Below, in pieces: positions 1 through 8,125 of a DNA stretch of 64,000 nt; positions within the stretch are counted from its first letter, which is position 1; each line of letters opens with the position of its first letter. The notes beneath the pieces were generated by a model, which saw only the letters and a list, made by a program, of their open reading frames with translations, was not told the origin of the DNA and searched no databases. Origin of the DNA: DASXHD01 sp036488725 (GTDB lineage Bacteria; Myxococcota_A; Polyangia; Polyangiales; Polyangiaceae); NCBI GenBank assembly GCA_036488725.1, contig DASXHD010000132.1, positions 1 through 64,000 on the forward strand, written 5' to 3'. A program made the translations under genes and the position numbers.

Positions 1-1
1 C

Positions 2-850
2 GAGGTCGTCCTCGAAAAGCACGGCGACAAGTGGGAGCTCACCAAGCCCGTCGACGCACCCGCGAACCAGACGACCGTGAAGAGCCTCGTCGACAACCTC
101 AAAGACTTGAAGGTGAACGACGTCGCCACGAACACCGCCGACGACGAGTCGAAGAAGACCTACGAGCTCATGCCCGACAAGGCCGTGCACGTGACCGTCT
201 TCAAAGGCGCCGACAAGAAACTCGACGCGACGTTCGGTAAATCGGGCGCGCTCGGCGACGCGATGATGCTCGACGGCAAGCCCGAAATTTATCTCGTGAA
301 GGGCTACCAGAGCTGGATGTACGGCAAAGAGCCGAAAGACTGGCGCGACCGCGAGATGTTCAAGCTCGAGGAGAACGACATCACGGGCCTCGAGCTCGCC
401 AGCAAAAACGGCCACTTCGTTTTCGCGAAGGACAGCAAAGACGGCGGCGCGGCCGACTGGGCCGGCACCGACGACAAGAAGCCGATCCCCCACTTCGATC
501 CGCAAAAAGCGAAGAGCGCAGTCGGCGCGTTCAAAGACCTCATGGCCGTGGACTTCGGCGACGGCAAGTCGGCCACCGACACCGGCCTCGACGCGCCCGA
601 CGCGACCGTCACGATCAAAATGAAAGACGGCGCGACCCACGTCCTCAAGATCGGGAAGTCCGCGGAGAACAACTCCCACTACGCGCAAAAAGACGGCGAC
701 GCGACGATCTACACCGTCGGCGCGGCGCCCTATGAATGGGCGACCGGCGAAGAATCCAAATTCGAGCAGCCCACCGACGCGGGCGCCCCCGACAGCGGCG
801 CCCCGGCCCACCCCAAACCCGCCACCAAACCCGACGCCGGCAAAAAATAA
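2..850 (+). CDS. DUF4340 domain protein, 5' end missing
   Basis: The reading frame is open from base 2, so the start lies upstream of the window. The visible 282 residues contain two DUF4340-like units: an opening unit with the GDKWELTKPVDAPAN signature, and a second unit around residues 180-245 (DATVTIKMKDGATHVLKIGK, then a YTVGAAPYEW strand). DUF4340 proteins are envelope-associated and often lie beside gliding/ABC-transport genes (gldG type); that neighbourhood is outside the window. The C terminus is a low-complexity Asp/Ala/Pro/Lys tail that ends at TAA. Function is inferred from the domain only. Confidence 0.8.
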   Translation, partial: EVVLEKHGDKWELTKPVDAPANQTTVKSLVDNLKDLKVNDVATNTADDESKKTYELMPDKAVHVTVFKGADKKLDATFGKSGALGDAMMLDGKPEIYLVKGYQSWMYGKEPKDWRDREMFKLEENDITGLELASKNGHFVFAKDSKDGGAADWAGTDDKKPIPHFDPQKAKSAVGAFKDLMAVDFGDGKSATDTGLDAPDATVTIKMKDGATHVLKIGKSAENNSHYAQKDGDATIYTVGAAPYEWATGEESKFEQPTDAGAPDSGAPAHPKPATKPDAGKK

Positions 851-892
851 CCGGCCCAAGGCCACCCCCAAGCCAGGCCCGGCCAGGCGGCA

Positions 893-914
893 GATCGTTC
901 GGATCCGAACGATC
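893..914. promoter_or_regulatory. 22-base perfect palindrome upstream of winged-helix regulator
   Basis: The half-site GATCGTTCGGA is followed directly by its reverse complement. It lies 64 bases before the regulator start at 979 and 42 bases after the preceding stop. The flanks (GGCCACCC, then GGCCCGGCCAGG, then ATTTAGCCCC) resemble the region upstream of the second regulator at 36.8 kb. It may be an autoregulatory operator; a hairpin terminator for the upstream gene is the alternative. It is one of three copies, with those at 22354 and 36828. Confidence 0.55.
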
Positions 915-978
915 GACGAGATTTAGCCCCCCTCATTTTTGGGCATGGGGGTTGCTGGGGGGCGGGCGGAGGTTTGGG

Positions 979-1518
979 ATGGATGCTGTGTTTTTTGCTT
1001 CGAAGCGGGCTCACTACGCTGGGGTGGCGATGATGCGGCCGCTTTTGCGCGATGTTGGGCTCACGCCGGCGCGGTTTGATTTGTTGTCGGCGCTCGAGGG
1101 GCTTCCGCTGAAGACGCAGAAGGCGCTGCGGGAGGTACTTGGGGTCGCGCGGGCGACGTTGAGTGAGATGATCGTTCCGCTCGAGAGGGCGGGGCTCGTC
1201 AAGCGCTGGCCTTGTTGGTGGGACATGCGCACGCGGATTCTGGGGCTCACGGCGCTCGGCCGGGCCGTTCTTCAGCGCGTGCGTGCGAAGTGGACCGACT
1301 CGGGCGAGGTCACGCTCGCGGTGGACTCGTGTTTTGCCAGCAAGCGATCCTTCATGGGCGGCGGCGAGCTTCGGCGTTGGTACTTGGATTTGACGCAGGG
1401 CCTTCGTGAGTGGTTCGGGCGCGGCGTCGTGCCGCGCGCTTACGAGCTGGCGCCGCACGAGCTTGCAGCCGCGTTTGCGTCGTTCGAGGACGAACCGGAT
1501 GTACCCTGGGTCGAGTAG
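979..1518 (+). CDS. MarR-like winged-helix transcriptional regulator
   Basis: A 179-residue protein that starts MDAVFFASKRAHY. A MarR-type core follows: helix with GLTPARFDLLSALEG, a recognition region near residues 50-70 (VARATLSEMIVPLERAGLVKR), and a wing with RTRILGLTALGRAV. It is clearly paralogous to the regulator at 36200-36763: both start MDAV, share GLTPARFDLL-AL-G, SEM and VKR, and carry the same palindrome upstream. The C-terminal 70 residues are unlike standard MarR proteins and may sense a ligand. DNA binding is inferred. The ATG at 979 was chosen because it aligns with the start of the paralogue; the frame is open further upstream without conservation. Confidence 0.7.
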   Translation: MDAVFFASKRAHYAGVAMMRPLLRDVGLTPARFDLLSALEGLPLKTQKALREVLGVARATLSEMIVPLERAGLVKRWPCWWDMRTRILGLTALGRAVLQRVRAKWTDSGEVTLAVDSCFASKRSFMGGGELRRWYLDLTQGLREWFGRGVVPRAYELAPHELAAAFASFEDEPDVPWVE

Positions 1519-1536
1519 ACACTATAGAAATGCTCG

Positions 1537-2583
1537 ATGGAGCTCTTCGACAGGCTCGGGTCTTACGATTACGGCGAAGTCCACTTCAAGCTCGACAAGG
1601 CGACGGGGCTGCGCGCGATCATCGCGATTCACGATACGCGGCTCGGGCCGGCGCTCGGTGGATGTCGATTCATTCCGTACGACAGTGAAGAGGCGGCGCT
1701 CGTCGATGCGTTGCGGCTCGCGCGCGGCATGACGTACAAGGCGGCCCTCGCCGGGCTCGCGCACGGCGGCGGCAAGAGCGTCATCATGCGGCCGGCGTCG
1801 CACTTCGATCGCGTCGCGCTGTTTCGCGCGTTCGGAAAATTCATCGACGATTTGCGCGGGCACTACATCACGGCCGAAGACAGTGGGACCGGCCTCGAGG
1901 ACATGGAGGTCATTCGCACGGTGAGCAAGCACGTGACGGGGATCGATCCGTCGCACGGCGGTTCGGGCGATCCGTCGCCGTTCACGGCGCTCGGCGTGAG
2001 GCGCGGCATCGAGGCGGCGGTGAAGTTCAAGCTCGGAAAAGATTCGCTCGCCGGGCTGCGCGTCGCGGTGCAGGGCGTCGGGCACGTCGGTTATCACTTG
2101 TGCAGAGAGCTCCACGCCGCGGGCGCGAAGCTCACGGTCGCGGACGTCGACGTGCTCAAGGCCGAGCGTGCGCGGCGAGAGTTCGGCGCGACGACTACGC
2201 CCATCGACGAGATTTCGCACGTCGAGTGCGATGTCTTCGCGCCGTGCGCGCTCGGCGCCGGGCTCAACGACGCGACGATTCCGAATTTGCACACGCCGAT
2301 CGTCGCCGGCGCCGCCAACAACCAGCTCGCCGAAGTTCGACACGGCGACGACCTTCACGCGCGCGGCATTCTCTATGCGCCCGATTACGCGATCAACGCG
2401 GGCGGTCTCGTCAACGTCGCGCAGGAAGTGAAAGGCTACGACGCCGCCGTCTCGCGCGAAAAGACGCTGAGGATTTACGACACGATGACCGAGATCTTCG
2501 AGCGCAGCAAAAAGCTCAGCGCGCCCACGCACAAAGTCGCCGACATGATGGTCGAGGAGCGACTCGGCGCCGTGAAGAAGTGA
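1537..2583 (+). CDS. ldh: Leucine (branched-chain amino acid) dehydrogenase
   Basis: A 348-residue protein of normal length for the Glu/Leu/Phe/Val dehydrogenase family. It deaminates leucine, isoleucine or valine to the 2-oxo acid with NAD. Lys68 (MTYKAAL) and Lys80 (GLAHGGGKSVI) match the substrate-binding and catalytic lysines of leucine dehydrogenases. The NAD-binding Rossmann motif GVGHVG is near residue 180, and the GAANNQLA and DYAINAGGLVNV motifs are present. In myxobacteria this step can feed branched-chain acyl-CoA precursors for iso-fatty acids (known for the group; inferred here). It starts 18 bases after the regulator stop, so the two may be co-transcribed. Confidence 0.9.
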   Translation: MELFDRLGSYDYGEVHFKLDKATGLRAIIAIHDTRLGPALGGCRFIPYDSEEAALVDALRLARGMTYKAALAGLAHGGGKSVIMRPASHFDRVALFRAFGKFIDDLRGHYITAEDSGTGLEDMEVIRTVSKHVTGIDPSHGGSGDPSPFTALGVRRGIEAAVKFKLGKDSLAGLRVAVQGVGHVGYHLCRELHAAGAKLTVADVDVLKAERARREFGATTTPIDEISHVECDVFAPCALGAGLNDATIPNLHTPIVAGAANNQLAEVRHGDDLHARGILYAPDYAINAGGLVNVAQEVKGYDAAVSREKTLRIYDTMTEIFERSKKLSAPTHKVADMMVEERLGAVKK

Positions 2584-2587
2584 GCGC

Positions 2588-3967
2588 TCAGTGCTCGGTC
2601 GATTGACGGAAGTGGCTCTTCGCGCGCGGGTGCGGCTGCAGCTCGTGCTCGATGACGTCGAGCGGCGCGTCGCCGAACGTGGTCCACGCTTCGGCGCGGA
2701 GCGCGGCCTCGCCGAGCCCGTTGCGCATCAGCCACTCGATCGACAGCGCGCGTGAGACCGCCTCGACCGGGTGCACCGCGGCGAAGCGGCGCAAGCGGCC
2801 TTCGACCGTCGGCGACATCGGCGTGAGCGGTTTCGGCGCGGCGAGCGCGAGCGTTTCGTCGCTCCCGCCGCGCGCGAAGACGAGCGCCCACGTCGCGGCG
2901 AGAACGGCGTCGTGCATCGCGACGAGCACCTCGATCTCGTCGGCCGACGTCTTGGCCGCGATCACGCGCGCGCGGAGCGAGCACGCGAAGGCGCGTTCGG
3001 GCGGCGGCTCGAGCGCGCGCATCCGCGACCCCGGCGTTGCCGCGTGACACGACTCCGGCGGAGCGGCGAGCCACTCGCCCGCGCGCGCCCCGACCGCTTC
3101 GTTCGCTTCGACGCCGACGAGCCGCCCGACCTCTTCGCGAATCGCTTTGGCCTCGGCGCCCAAAAACGCGAGCAGCGTCTCGGGCGAGAGCTTCGAGCCC
3201 GTGTCCGCCGCGAGCCGCGCGGCGACCTCCGCCCAACGATCGGCGTTCTTTGCTGCGGGATCGAGCCGCTGCACCGCGATGCGAAGGTCCACGAGCGCGG
3301 CGCGGCTCTTCGGAAGCGCGTCGCCCACGATGCGCTCGAGCGGATCGATCGCGTCTTCGAGCTCTTCGCGCTCGAGCGCCGTCAGCGACTGCGGAGCGAG
3401 CGACGCCGTCACGTCGCCGAGGCGCTTCGAGAGCCAATCGTCGCGATCGCTCACGTCCTTCACCTCGAGAGGTCGCCACGTCGCCGCCGTCGCTGCGAGG
3501 AGCGTGCTCGCCGAACGCGGCAGCGCGCGCTCGCCTGCGAGACGCAGCTTCTCCGAGGCGATGAACCGGCGGAGGAGCTCGAGCTCGAGCCCGGGTTGCG
3601 CGACCGACGACGGATCCGCATCGTCGGGCGGCACCTTCCACTTCGCGACGATCGCGCTCGCTGCGTCGAGCGCCCGCCCGCGCGCATCGAACGAAAATAC
3701 GTCCGGCCGATCGCCCTCCATGCCGAGCGTCGGGTCCTCCGCCAGAATTCCGCGCATCGTCGCGTGATGGAGCGTGTCGGCGTCGACCGCGATCCCGCGC
3801 GCCGCGATCCGCGGGTCGGTCGCGGCGACCGTCACGAGAATCCGCTCCTCGTCGGCGACGAACCGATCCATCTCGGGGTGCCGCGCGCGCGAATGCGCCG
3901 GCGTCGCGACCGAAACGTTCGCCGGCCCGCACGCCGCGAGCAGCGCGATGAGCACGAGCCGCTTCAA
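2588..3967 (-). CDS. Predicted lipoprotein, unknown function
   Basis: A 459-residue protein. I place the start at a TTG codon whose last bases overlap the TGA of yjbQ (TTGA). This gives a clean lipoprotein signal, MKRLVLIALLAACGP, with the lipobox Cys at residue 14. The rest is Ala/Arg/Glu-rich and mostly helical, with no motif I recognise. Most internal Cys and Trp residues lie in residues 310-400. The position after yjbQ with a stop-start overlap implies translational coupling. The annotated start could be wrong, since the frame stays open upstream, but only this one yields a signal peptide. Confidence 0.65.
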   Translation of the reverse strand: MKRLVLIALLAACGPANVSVATPAHSRARHPEMDRFVADEERILVTVAATDPRIAARGIAVDADTLHHATMRGILAEDPTLGMEGDRPDVFSFDARGRALDAASAIVAKWKVPPDDADPSSVAQPGLELELLRRFIASEKLRLAGERALPRSASTLLAATAATWRPLEVKDVSDRDDWLSKRLGDVTASLAPQSLTALEREELEDAIDPLERIVGDALPKSRAALVDLRIAVQRLDPAAKNADRWAEVAARLAADTGSKLSPETLLAFLGAEAKAIREEVGRLVGVEANEAVGARAGEWLAAPPESCHAATPGSRMRALEPPPERAFACSLRARVIAAKTSADEIEVLVAMHDAVLAATWALVFARGGSDETLALAAPKPLTPMSPTVEGRLRRFAAVHPVEAVSRALSIEWLMRNGLGEAALRAEAWTTFGDAPLDVIEHELQPHPRAKSHFRQSTEH

Positions 3968-4401
3968 AACCCGAGCGCCTTCACGATCACGCGCTTGGGC
4001 CGCTGCCCGTCGAACTCGGCATAAAACACGCGTTGCCAGGGCCCGAGGTCGAGCCTTCCCTTCGTGATCGGCAACGTCACCTCGTGGTGCACGAGGAGCG
4101 ATTTCAAATGCGCGTGCCCGTTGTCCTCGCCGGTTCGGTGGTGCTCGTAATCGGGCCCTTCGGGCGCCATCTCCTCGAGCCACTTCATGATGTCGCGATG
4201 AAGCCCGCTCTCGTCGTCGTTCACGAAGACGCCGGCGGTGATGTGCATCGCCGAGACGAGCACGAAACCCTCTTGAATGCCGCTTTTTGCCACGATCTCC
4301 GCGACCGTGGGCGTGAGATGAACGAGCTCGCGTTTCTTCTTGGTGTCGAAGGTCAAGTACTCCGTGTGCGACTTCACGCGGGATTCATACCACTCTTGCA
4401 T
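3964..4401 (-). CDS. yjbQ: YjbQ family protein (UPF0047)
   Basis: A 145-residue protein spanning the whole YjbQ/UPF0047 fold. Family marks visible are SAMHITAGVFVNDDESGLHRD, the paired histidines EHHRTGEDNGHAHL with HHEVTLPI, and LGPWQRVFYAEFDG near the C terminus. Escherichia coli YjbQ has weak thiamine-phosphate-synthase activity; the physiological role is unsettled. It is divergent from the Tes-like radical SAM gene, with only 31 bases between starts, so both promoters sit in or across that gap. Confidence 0.88.
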   Translation of the reverse strand: MQEWYESRVKSHTEYLTFDTKKKRELVHLTPTVAEIVAKSGIQEGFVLVSAMHITAGVFVNDDESGLHRDIMKWLEEMAPEGPDYEHHRTGEDNGHAHLKSLLVHHEVTLPITKGRLDLGPWQRVFYAEFDGQRPKRVIVKALGF

Positions 4402-4432
4402 CAGGGCGCAGGCCGGCTAAAACGGTCAGCTC

Positions 4433-6346
4433 ATGCGAACTGTCCTCAACGAGCTTCTCACGCGCAAGGCGACCGGTGCAGCGGCGCGCGCCGCGGAGGC
4501 CGCGTGGCCGCTCGTTCGTCGCTTCAATCGCAAGTTCGAACGTCCCTCGCCGCAACCCGCGTGGGCGCCCGCGCCGCTCCTCAAGCGCCGCGAGAAGACC
4601 AAGCCCGAGCTCGGCTGGCCGCGCGAGACCGACTCGCTGTGCCCGAAGTGCGTCAAAGAAGTTCGCGCCGATATCCTCGACGGCATTCGCGATCTCTCGA
4701 CGCTCGTCGACGGCAAGCCCGGCGAAGTGCGCGCGACCATCTGCGAGCGCGACGGCAAATTGTGGATGGTCAAAGACTGCAAGAAGCACGGCCGCTTCGA
4801 AGACGTGATGAGCGTCGACCCCGCGTTCACCTCGCGCATCGAGAAGCTCTATCCAGGCCGTGATTTTCTCGCGCCGCTCTCGCATCTCCGCAACCACGGC
4901 ACGTCGAGCGTCAAGTACGGCCGCGGCAGCGTGCTCACCGTCGACCTCACCAACCGCTGCAACATGATGTGCGACCCGTGCTTCATGGACGCGAACCAAG
5001 TCGGTTACGTCCACGAGCTCGAGTGGGACGAGGTCCGGCAGATCCTCGACGACTCGCTCACCATCAAGCCGCGCCGGCAGATGAGCGTGCAGTTCTCGGG
5101 CGGCGAGCCCACGCTCTCGCCGCACTTCATTCGCGCCGTGAAATACGCGCGCGACGTCGGTTACTTTTGCGTGCAGACTGCAACCAACGGCATCAAATTC
5201 GCCCAGGATCGCGAGTTTTGCCGGCAAGCGAAAGAAGCGGGCCTCCGCCTCGCGTACCTCCAGTTCGATGGCGTCACGAACGAAGCGAACTCGCATCGCA
5301 AAGTCGGAAATCTCTTCGACGTCAAACAGCGCGCGATCGAAAATCTGCACGCTGCGGGCATCGACGTCGTTCTGGTCGTGACGGTCGTGAAAGAAGTGAA
5401 CGACGATCAGGTCGGCCCGATCCTCGATTTCGCGATCGCCAACGCCGACAAAATCACCGTCGTGAGCTTCCAGCCGGTGAGCTTCACCGGTCGTGACGAA
5501 GACATTTCGGAGAGCGACCGCACGCGCCAGCGCTACACGCTCTCGCACCTCGCGCACGACGTGAAGTCGCAGACCGGCGTCACCGAGCCGATGCGCGACT
5601 GGTTCCCGCTCTCGGCGATGGGCCCGTTCAGCGATCTCGCCGACCTCATGCAAGATCCGACGTCGAACCTCGGCGCGCTCAACTGCGGCTGCCATCCCAA
5701 CTGCGGGATGGGCACCATCCTCTTCGTCAACAAGAAGACGAAGCAGATGGTCCCGCTCAGCCAGTTCCTCGACATGGACCAACTGCTACGCGACATCGGC
5801 GACATCACCGACGGCGCGCAGCCGAAGGCGATCACGCTGGCGCAGGTCGCGCTCGCGCTGCTCAAGAACTTCAAAGCCGAAGAGGCGCCGCGCGGCTACG
5901 GCTTCGCGGATCTCTTGAAGCAGTTCCGCAGCCAGACCGGCACGCGCGGGAAAAAAATCGGCGAGTACGAGAGCGACGCCGACGAGTTCGAGTGGCGCGT
6001 GCTCTTCGTCGCCGGCATGTGGTTCCAAGATTTGTTCAACTACGACTTCCGCCGCACCGAGATGTGCATCATCCCGTACGGCACGCAGATGGGCGAAATC
6101 AGCTTCTGCGCGTACAACACGGGCGTCGGGTGGCGAAACGTCATCGAGAAGATGAAGGCGAACGCGTCGGTCGCCGACTGGTACAAAACGCGCGGCCGTC
6201 ACCCGGTCTACGCGAAGAACCAGGAGCTGCCGCTGCCGCCGTCGATCGGAACGATCGTCATGCCGCAATCGGCCGTCGAGATGGAAAAGCGCGACGCCGA
6301 GAAACGCGAAGAGCGAAAGCGCATCCGGCTCAACGTCGTGGCTTGA
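4433..6346 (+). CDS. Radical SAM protein, tetraether lipid synthase (Tes)-like
   Basis: A 637-residue protein. The radical SAM cluster motif is CNMMCDPC (Cys176, 180, 183), followed by QFSGGEPTLS. An N-terminal CPKC pair (Cys70/73) with later Cys104 and Cys116 looks like an extra metal site, and a second Cys group, NCGCHPNCGMGT, lies near residues 417-426. The string TNRCN, FSGGEPT, VQTATNGI, YLQFDGV, SFQPVSFTGRDE follows the order I know from the archaeal Tes/MJ0619 family, which joins lipid chains at their methyl ends to make membrane-spanning lipids. Bacterial members are implicated in membrane-spanning or ether lipids, but the substrate here is unknown. The C terminus is a charged Lys/Arg/Glu helix. 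The last 17 bases overlap the convergent hydrolase gene. Confidence 0.72.
   Translation: MRTVLNELLTRKATGAAARAAEAAWPLVRRFNRKFERPSPQPAWAPAPLLKRREKTKPELGWPRETDSLCPKCVKEVRADILDGIRDLSTLVDGKPGEVRATICERDGKLWMVKDCKKHGRFEDVMSVDPAFTSRIEKLYPGRDFLAPLSHLRNHGTSSVKYGRGSVLTVDLTNRCNMMCDPCFMDANQVGYVHELEWDEVRQILDDSLTIKPRRQMSVQFSGGEPTLSPHFIRAVKYARDVGYFCVQTATNGIKFAQDREFCRQAKEAGLRLAYLQFDGVTNEANSHRKVGNLFDVKQRAIENLHAAGIDVVLVVTVVKEVNDDQVGPILDFAIANADKITVVSFQPVSFTGRDEDISESDRTRQRYTLSHLAHDVKSQTGVTEPMRDWFPLSAMGPFSDLADLMQDPTSNLGALNCGCHPNCGMGTILFVNKKTKQMVPLSQFLDMDQLLRDIGDITDGAQPKAITLAQVALALLKNFKAEEAPRGYGFADLLKQFRSQTGTRGKKIGEYESDADEFEWRVLFVAGMWFQDLFNYDFRRTEMCIIPYGTQMGEISFCAYNTGVGWRNVIEKMKANASVADWYKTRGRHPVYAKNQELPLPPSIGTIVMPQSAVEMEKRDAEKREERKRIRLNVVA
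5172..5182. repeat. TGYA-NNN-TRCA palindrome, centre GAC
   Basis: TGCAGACTGCA inside the Tes-like gene. It spans the codons GTG CAG ACT GCA (Val-Gln-Thr-Ala). The flanks TTGCG and ACCAA extend the symmetry. Confidence 0.6.
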
Positions 6347-7163
6347 TCGATCGCGCGAAGTCGATCAGCTTGCGCGCGATGGCGTCGACGTCGTCGGTGT
6401 GGGGCGAGTGACCGAAGCCGGCGGGCTCTTCGATCGTCGCGTCGCGCAAGGTCGTTCGGAAAAACTCGAGATGCTCGACGGGCAAGAGACCTTCGTTTTT
6501 TCCCCAAAAGAGGTGCACCGGCATCGCGAGCGAGGCGACTTCTTCGGAGGTGAGGCCGGGCGCGCGGGGCATGTCGTCGACGAGCGGGCGCACCGGCGCG
6601 AGGCGGCGGCGCATCAGCCACGCGAGCGCGTGCCGAGCCGGCGCGGAGTCGATGTCGATGACCTTTTCGAGAAAGCGGACCGCGTCGCCGTGCGTATCGA
6701 CGCGCAGCGTGGCTTGGAAGCGCGTGAAGTCGTCGGCGCTCGAAGGCGCGCCGGCCGGCGACGCGATGAAAATGCCGAGGACGCGCTCGGGCCTGAGCGA
6801 CGCGAAGCGAATCGCCGAAAAACCTCCGAGCGAATTTCCGTACACGACGGCCGGATCGACGGCTTCGGCGAGCGCGTCGACGAGCGCGCGCGTCGAGGTG
6901 CCGATGTCGAACGGCTCGGGCCGCGGGCTCGCGCCGTGCCCCGGAAAATCCGGTGCGACGACGCGCCGCACGTGCGGCCGAAGGCGCTGCAAGAGCGGCA
7001 GATAATCGGCCGCGCGCGAGCCGAGGCCGTGCAAGAGAACAATCGGCGGCAGATCCCCGCGGCCCTCCGCTTCGATCAGCCGGACGCCGCGCATGTCGCG
7101 CGAGCGATAACCCAGCGCGCCGAGCCCGGCGCGAATTGCCGACTCACCGAGCGCCAGTTTCAC
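6330..7163 (-). CDS. Alpha/beta hydrolase
   Basis: A 277-residue alpha/beta hydrolase. The oxyanion motif LLHGLG, the strand APDFPGHGAS, the nucleophile elbow YGNSLGG (Ser in G-x-S-x-G form) and the late His in GFGHSPH are all present. The acid is probably the Asp in the PLVDD or HTDDVD region. The GTG start overlaps the TGA of the upstream protease gene (GTGA), so it is the last gene of a four-gene operon. The substrate cannot be read from the sequence. A longer start upstream is possible but would run into the protease gene. Confidence 0.85.
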   Translation of the reverse strand: MKLALGESAIRAGLGALGYRSRDMRGVRLIEAEGRGDLPPIVLLHGLGSRAADYLPLLQRLRPHVRRVVAPDFPGHGASPRPEPFDIGTSTRALVDALAEAVDPAVVYGNSLGGFSAIRFASLRPERVLGIFIASPAGAPSSADDFTRFQATLRVDTHGDAVRFLEKVIDIDSAPARHALAWLMRRRLAPVRPLVDDMPRAPGLTSEEVASLAMPVHLFWGKNEGLLPVEHLEFFRTTLRDATIEEPAGFGHSPHTDDVDAIARKLIDFARSIKPRR

Positions 7164-8125
7164 TTCTTGGCGTCTTCGCTGTTGCAGACCCCGCTGACGC
7201 TCTGCCGATCGAAGACGAGGACGCACTTCTTCAGCACGTCCATCGCGAGGACGCCGTCGCGCGGGCAGAACTCGTCTTGCTGACCGGGGATCAAGTCGAT
7301 GTCGCGCGTCGCCTCGAGGGCGCCCACGCGAATGTGTGCATCATGCACGGTTCTCGGCGTGACCTTGCCCGACGCGGCGTAGACCGGCTCGCCGCTCGCC
7401 TCGCTGCGCGGAAGGAGCGCTTTCGCCGGCGCAGACGCCGAGAGCAAATCGGAGTGGTGCGCGCCGCTGTCGATCAAGAGCTCGGCGTCGTGACCTTCGA
7501 TTTGCGCCTTCACGACGAACGCGAGGCCGCGGAGCGGACTGTCCTTGTCGAGACAGACGCGCGGCGGGTCGAGGGCGAGCGCGCTCCCCGACGCGTCGAG
7601 CGCGTCGCCGCGGTGCATTTGGCGCATCTCGGATTTTTGAAAATCGAGAACGAGCGAGACGTCGTCGCCCGAGAGCTGCTGCGGCGAAATGAATCCGCCG
7701 ATGCCGAGCCGCGTCACCGCTTCGGGCACGTCGGTCACGAGCATCGGCTCGTCCGGCAGGTCCCCCCAGTTGTCGATGTGGACTTGCGGGTGCGGCGCGC
7801 GCCGCGTCTCGATCGAGCGGCCCGAGTGGTCGACGCCCACGTCGCCGAACGCGCGCGTCGTGAGCTCGGCCTTGCGCGCGATCGCGCCGGACAAGATGTG
7901 CGCGTTCGCGCCGGTGTCGATCAAAAATAAAGTCGGCACGCCGGCGACCGTCCCGTGCACGACCGGCAGCGGAAACGGTTTTTCGTGGATCGAAAACTCG
8001 AGGTCGACGCGCCGGAGCTCGTGCGGATCGCCCGGCGTCGCCGCGGCGTTCTGCGCGACGCCGCGTCTACCGCCCGTCCCGCCGCACGCGACGATGACGA
8101 GCGCGACCGCCGGAAAAATCCTCAC
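7160..8125 (-). CDS. Lipid-anchored aspartyl protease, retropepsin-like, two active-site motifs
   Basis: A 321-residue protein with a GTG start directly after the fbaB stop. The signal ends in VALVIVACGG, a lipobox. Two half-sites of the pepsin/retropepsin type are visible: LFLIDTGANAHIL near residue 70 and AELLIDSGAHHSDLL near residue 215. The GGFISPQQL and GVLAMDVLKK segments resemble the second conserved block of each lobe. A single chain with both DTG/DSG motifs could form a monomeric enzyme. It probably acts in the periplasm or at the outer membrane. An 11-base palindrome lies inside the gene at 7337. Confidence 0.78.
   Translation of the reverse strand: MRIFPAVALVIVACGGTGGRRGVAQNAAATPGDPHELRRVDLEFSIHEKPFPLPVVHGTVAGVPTLFLIDTGANAHILSGAIARKAELTTRAFGDVGVDHSGRSIETRRAPHPQVHIDNWGDLPDEPMLVTDVPEAVTRLGIGGFISPQQLSGDDVSLVLDFQKSEMRQMHRGDALDASGSALALDPPRVCLDKDSPLRGLAFVVKAQIEGHDAELLIDSGAHHSDLLSASAPAKALLPRSEASGEPVYAASGKVTPRTVHDAHIRVGALEATRDIDLIPGQQDEFCPRDGVLAMDVLKKCVLVFDRQSVSGVCNSEDAKK
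7337..7347. repeat. TGYA-NNN-TRCA palindrome, centre TCA
   Basis: TGCATCATGCA inside the aspartyl protease gene. It uses the codons GTG CAT GAT GCA on the coding strand. Confidence 0.6.
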
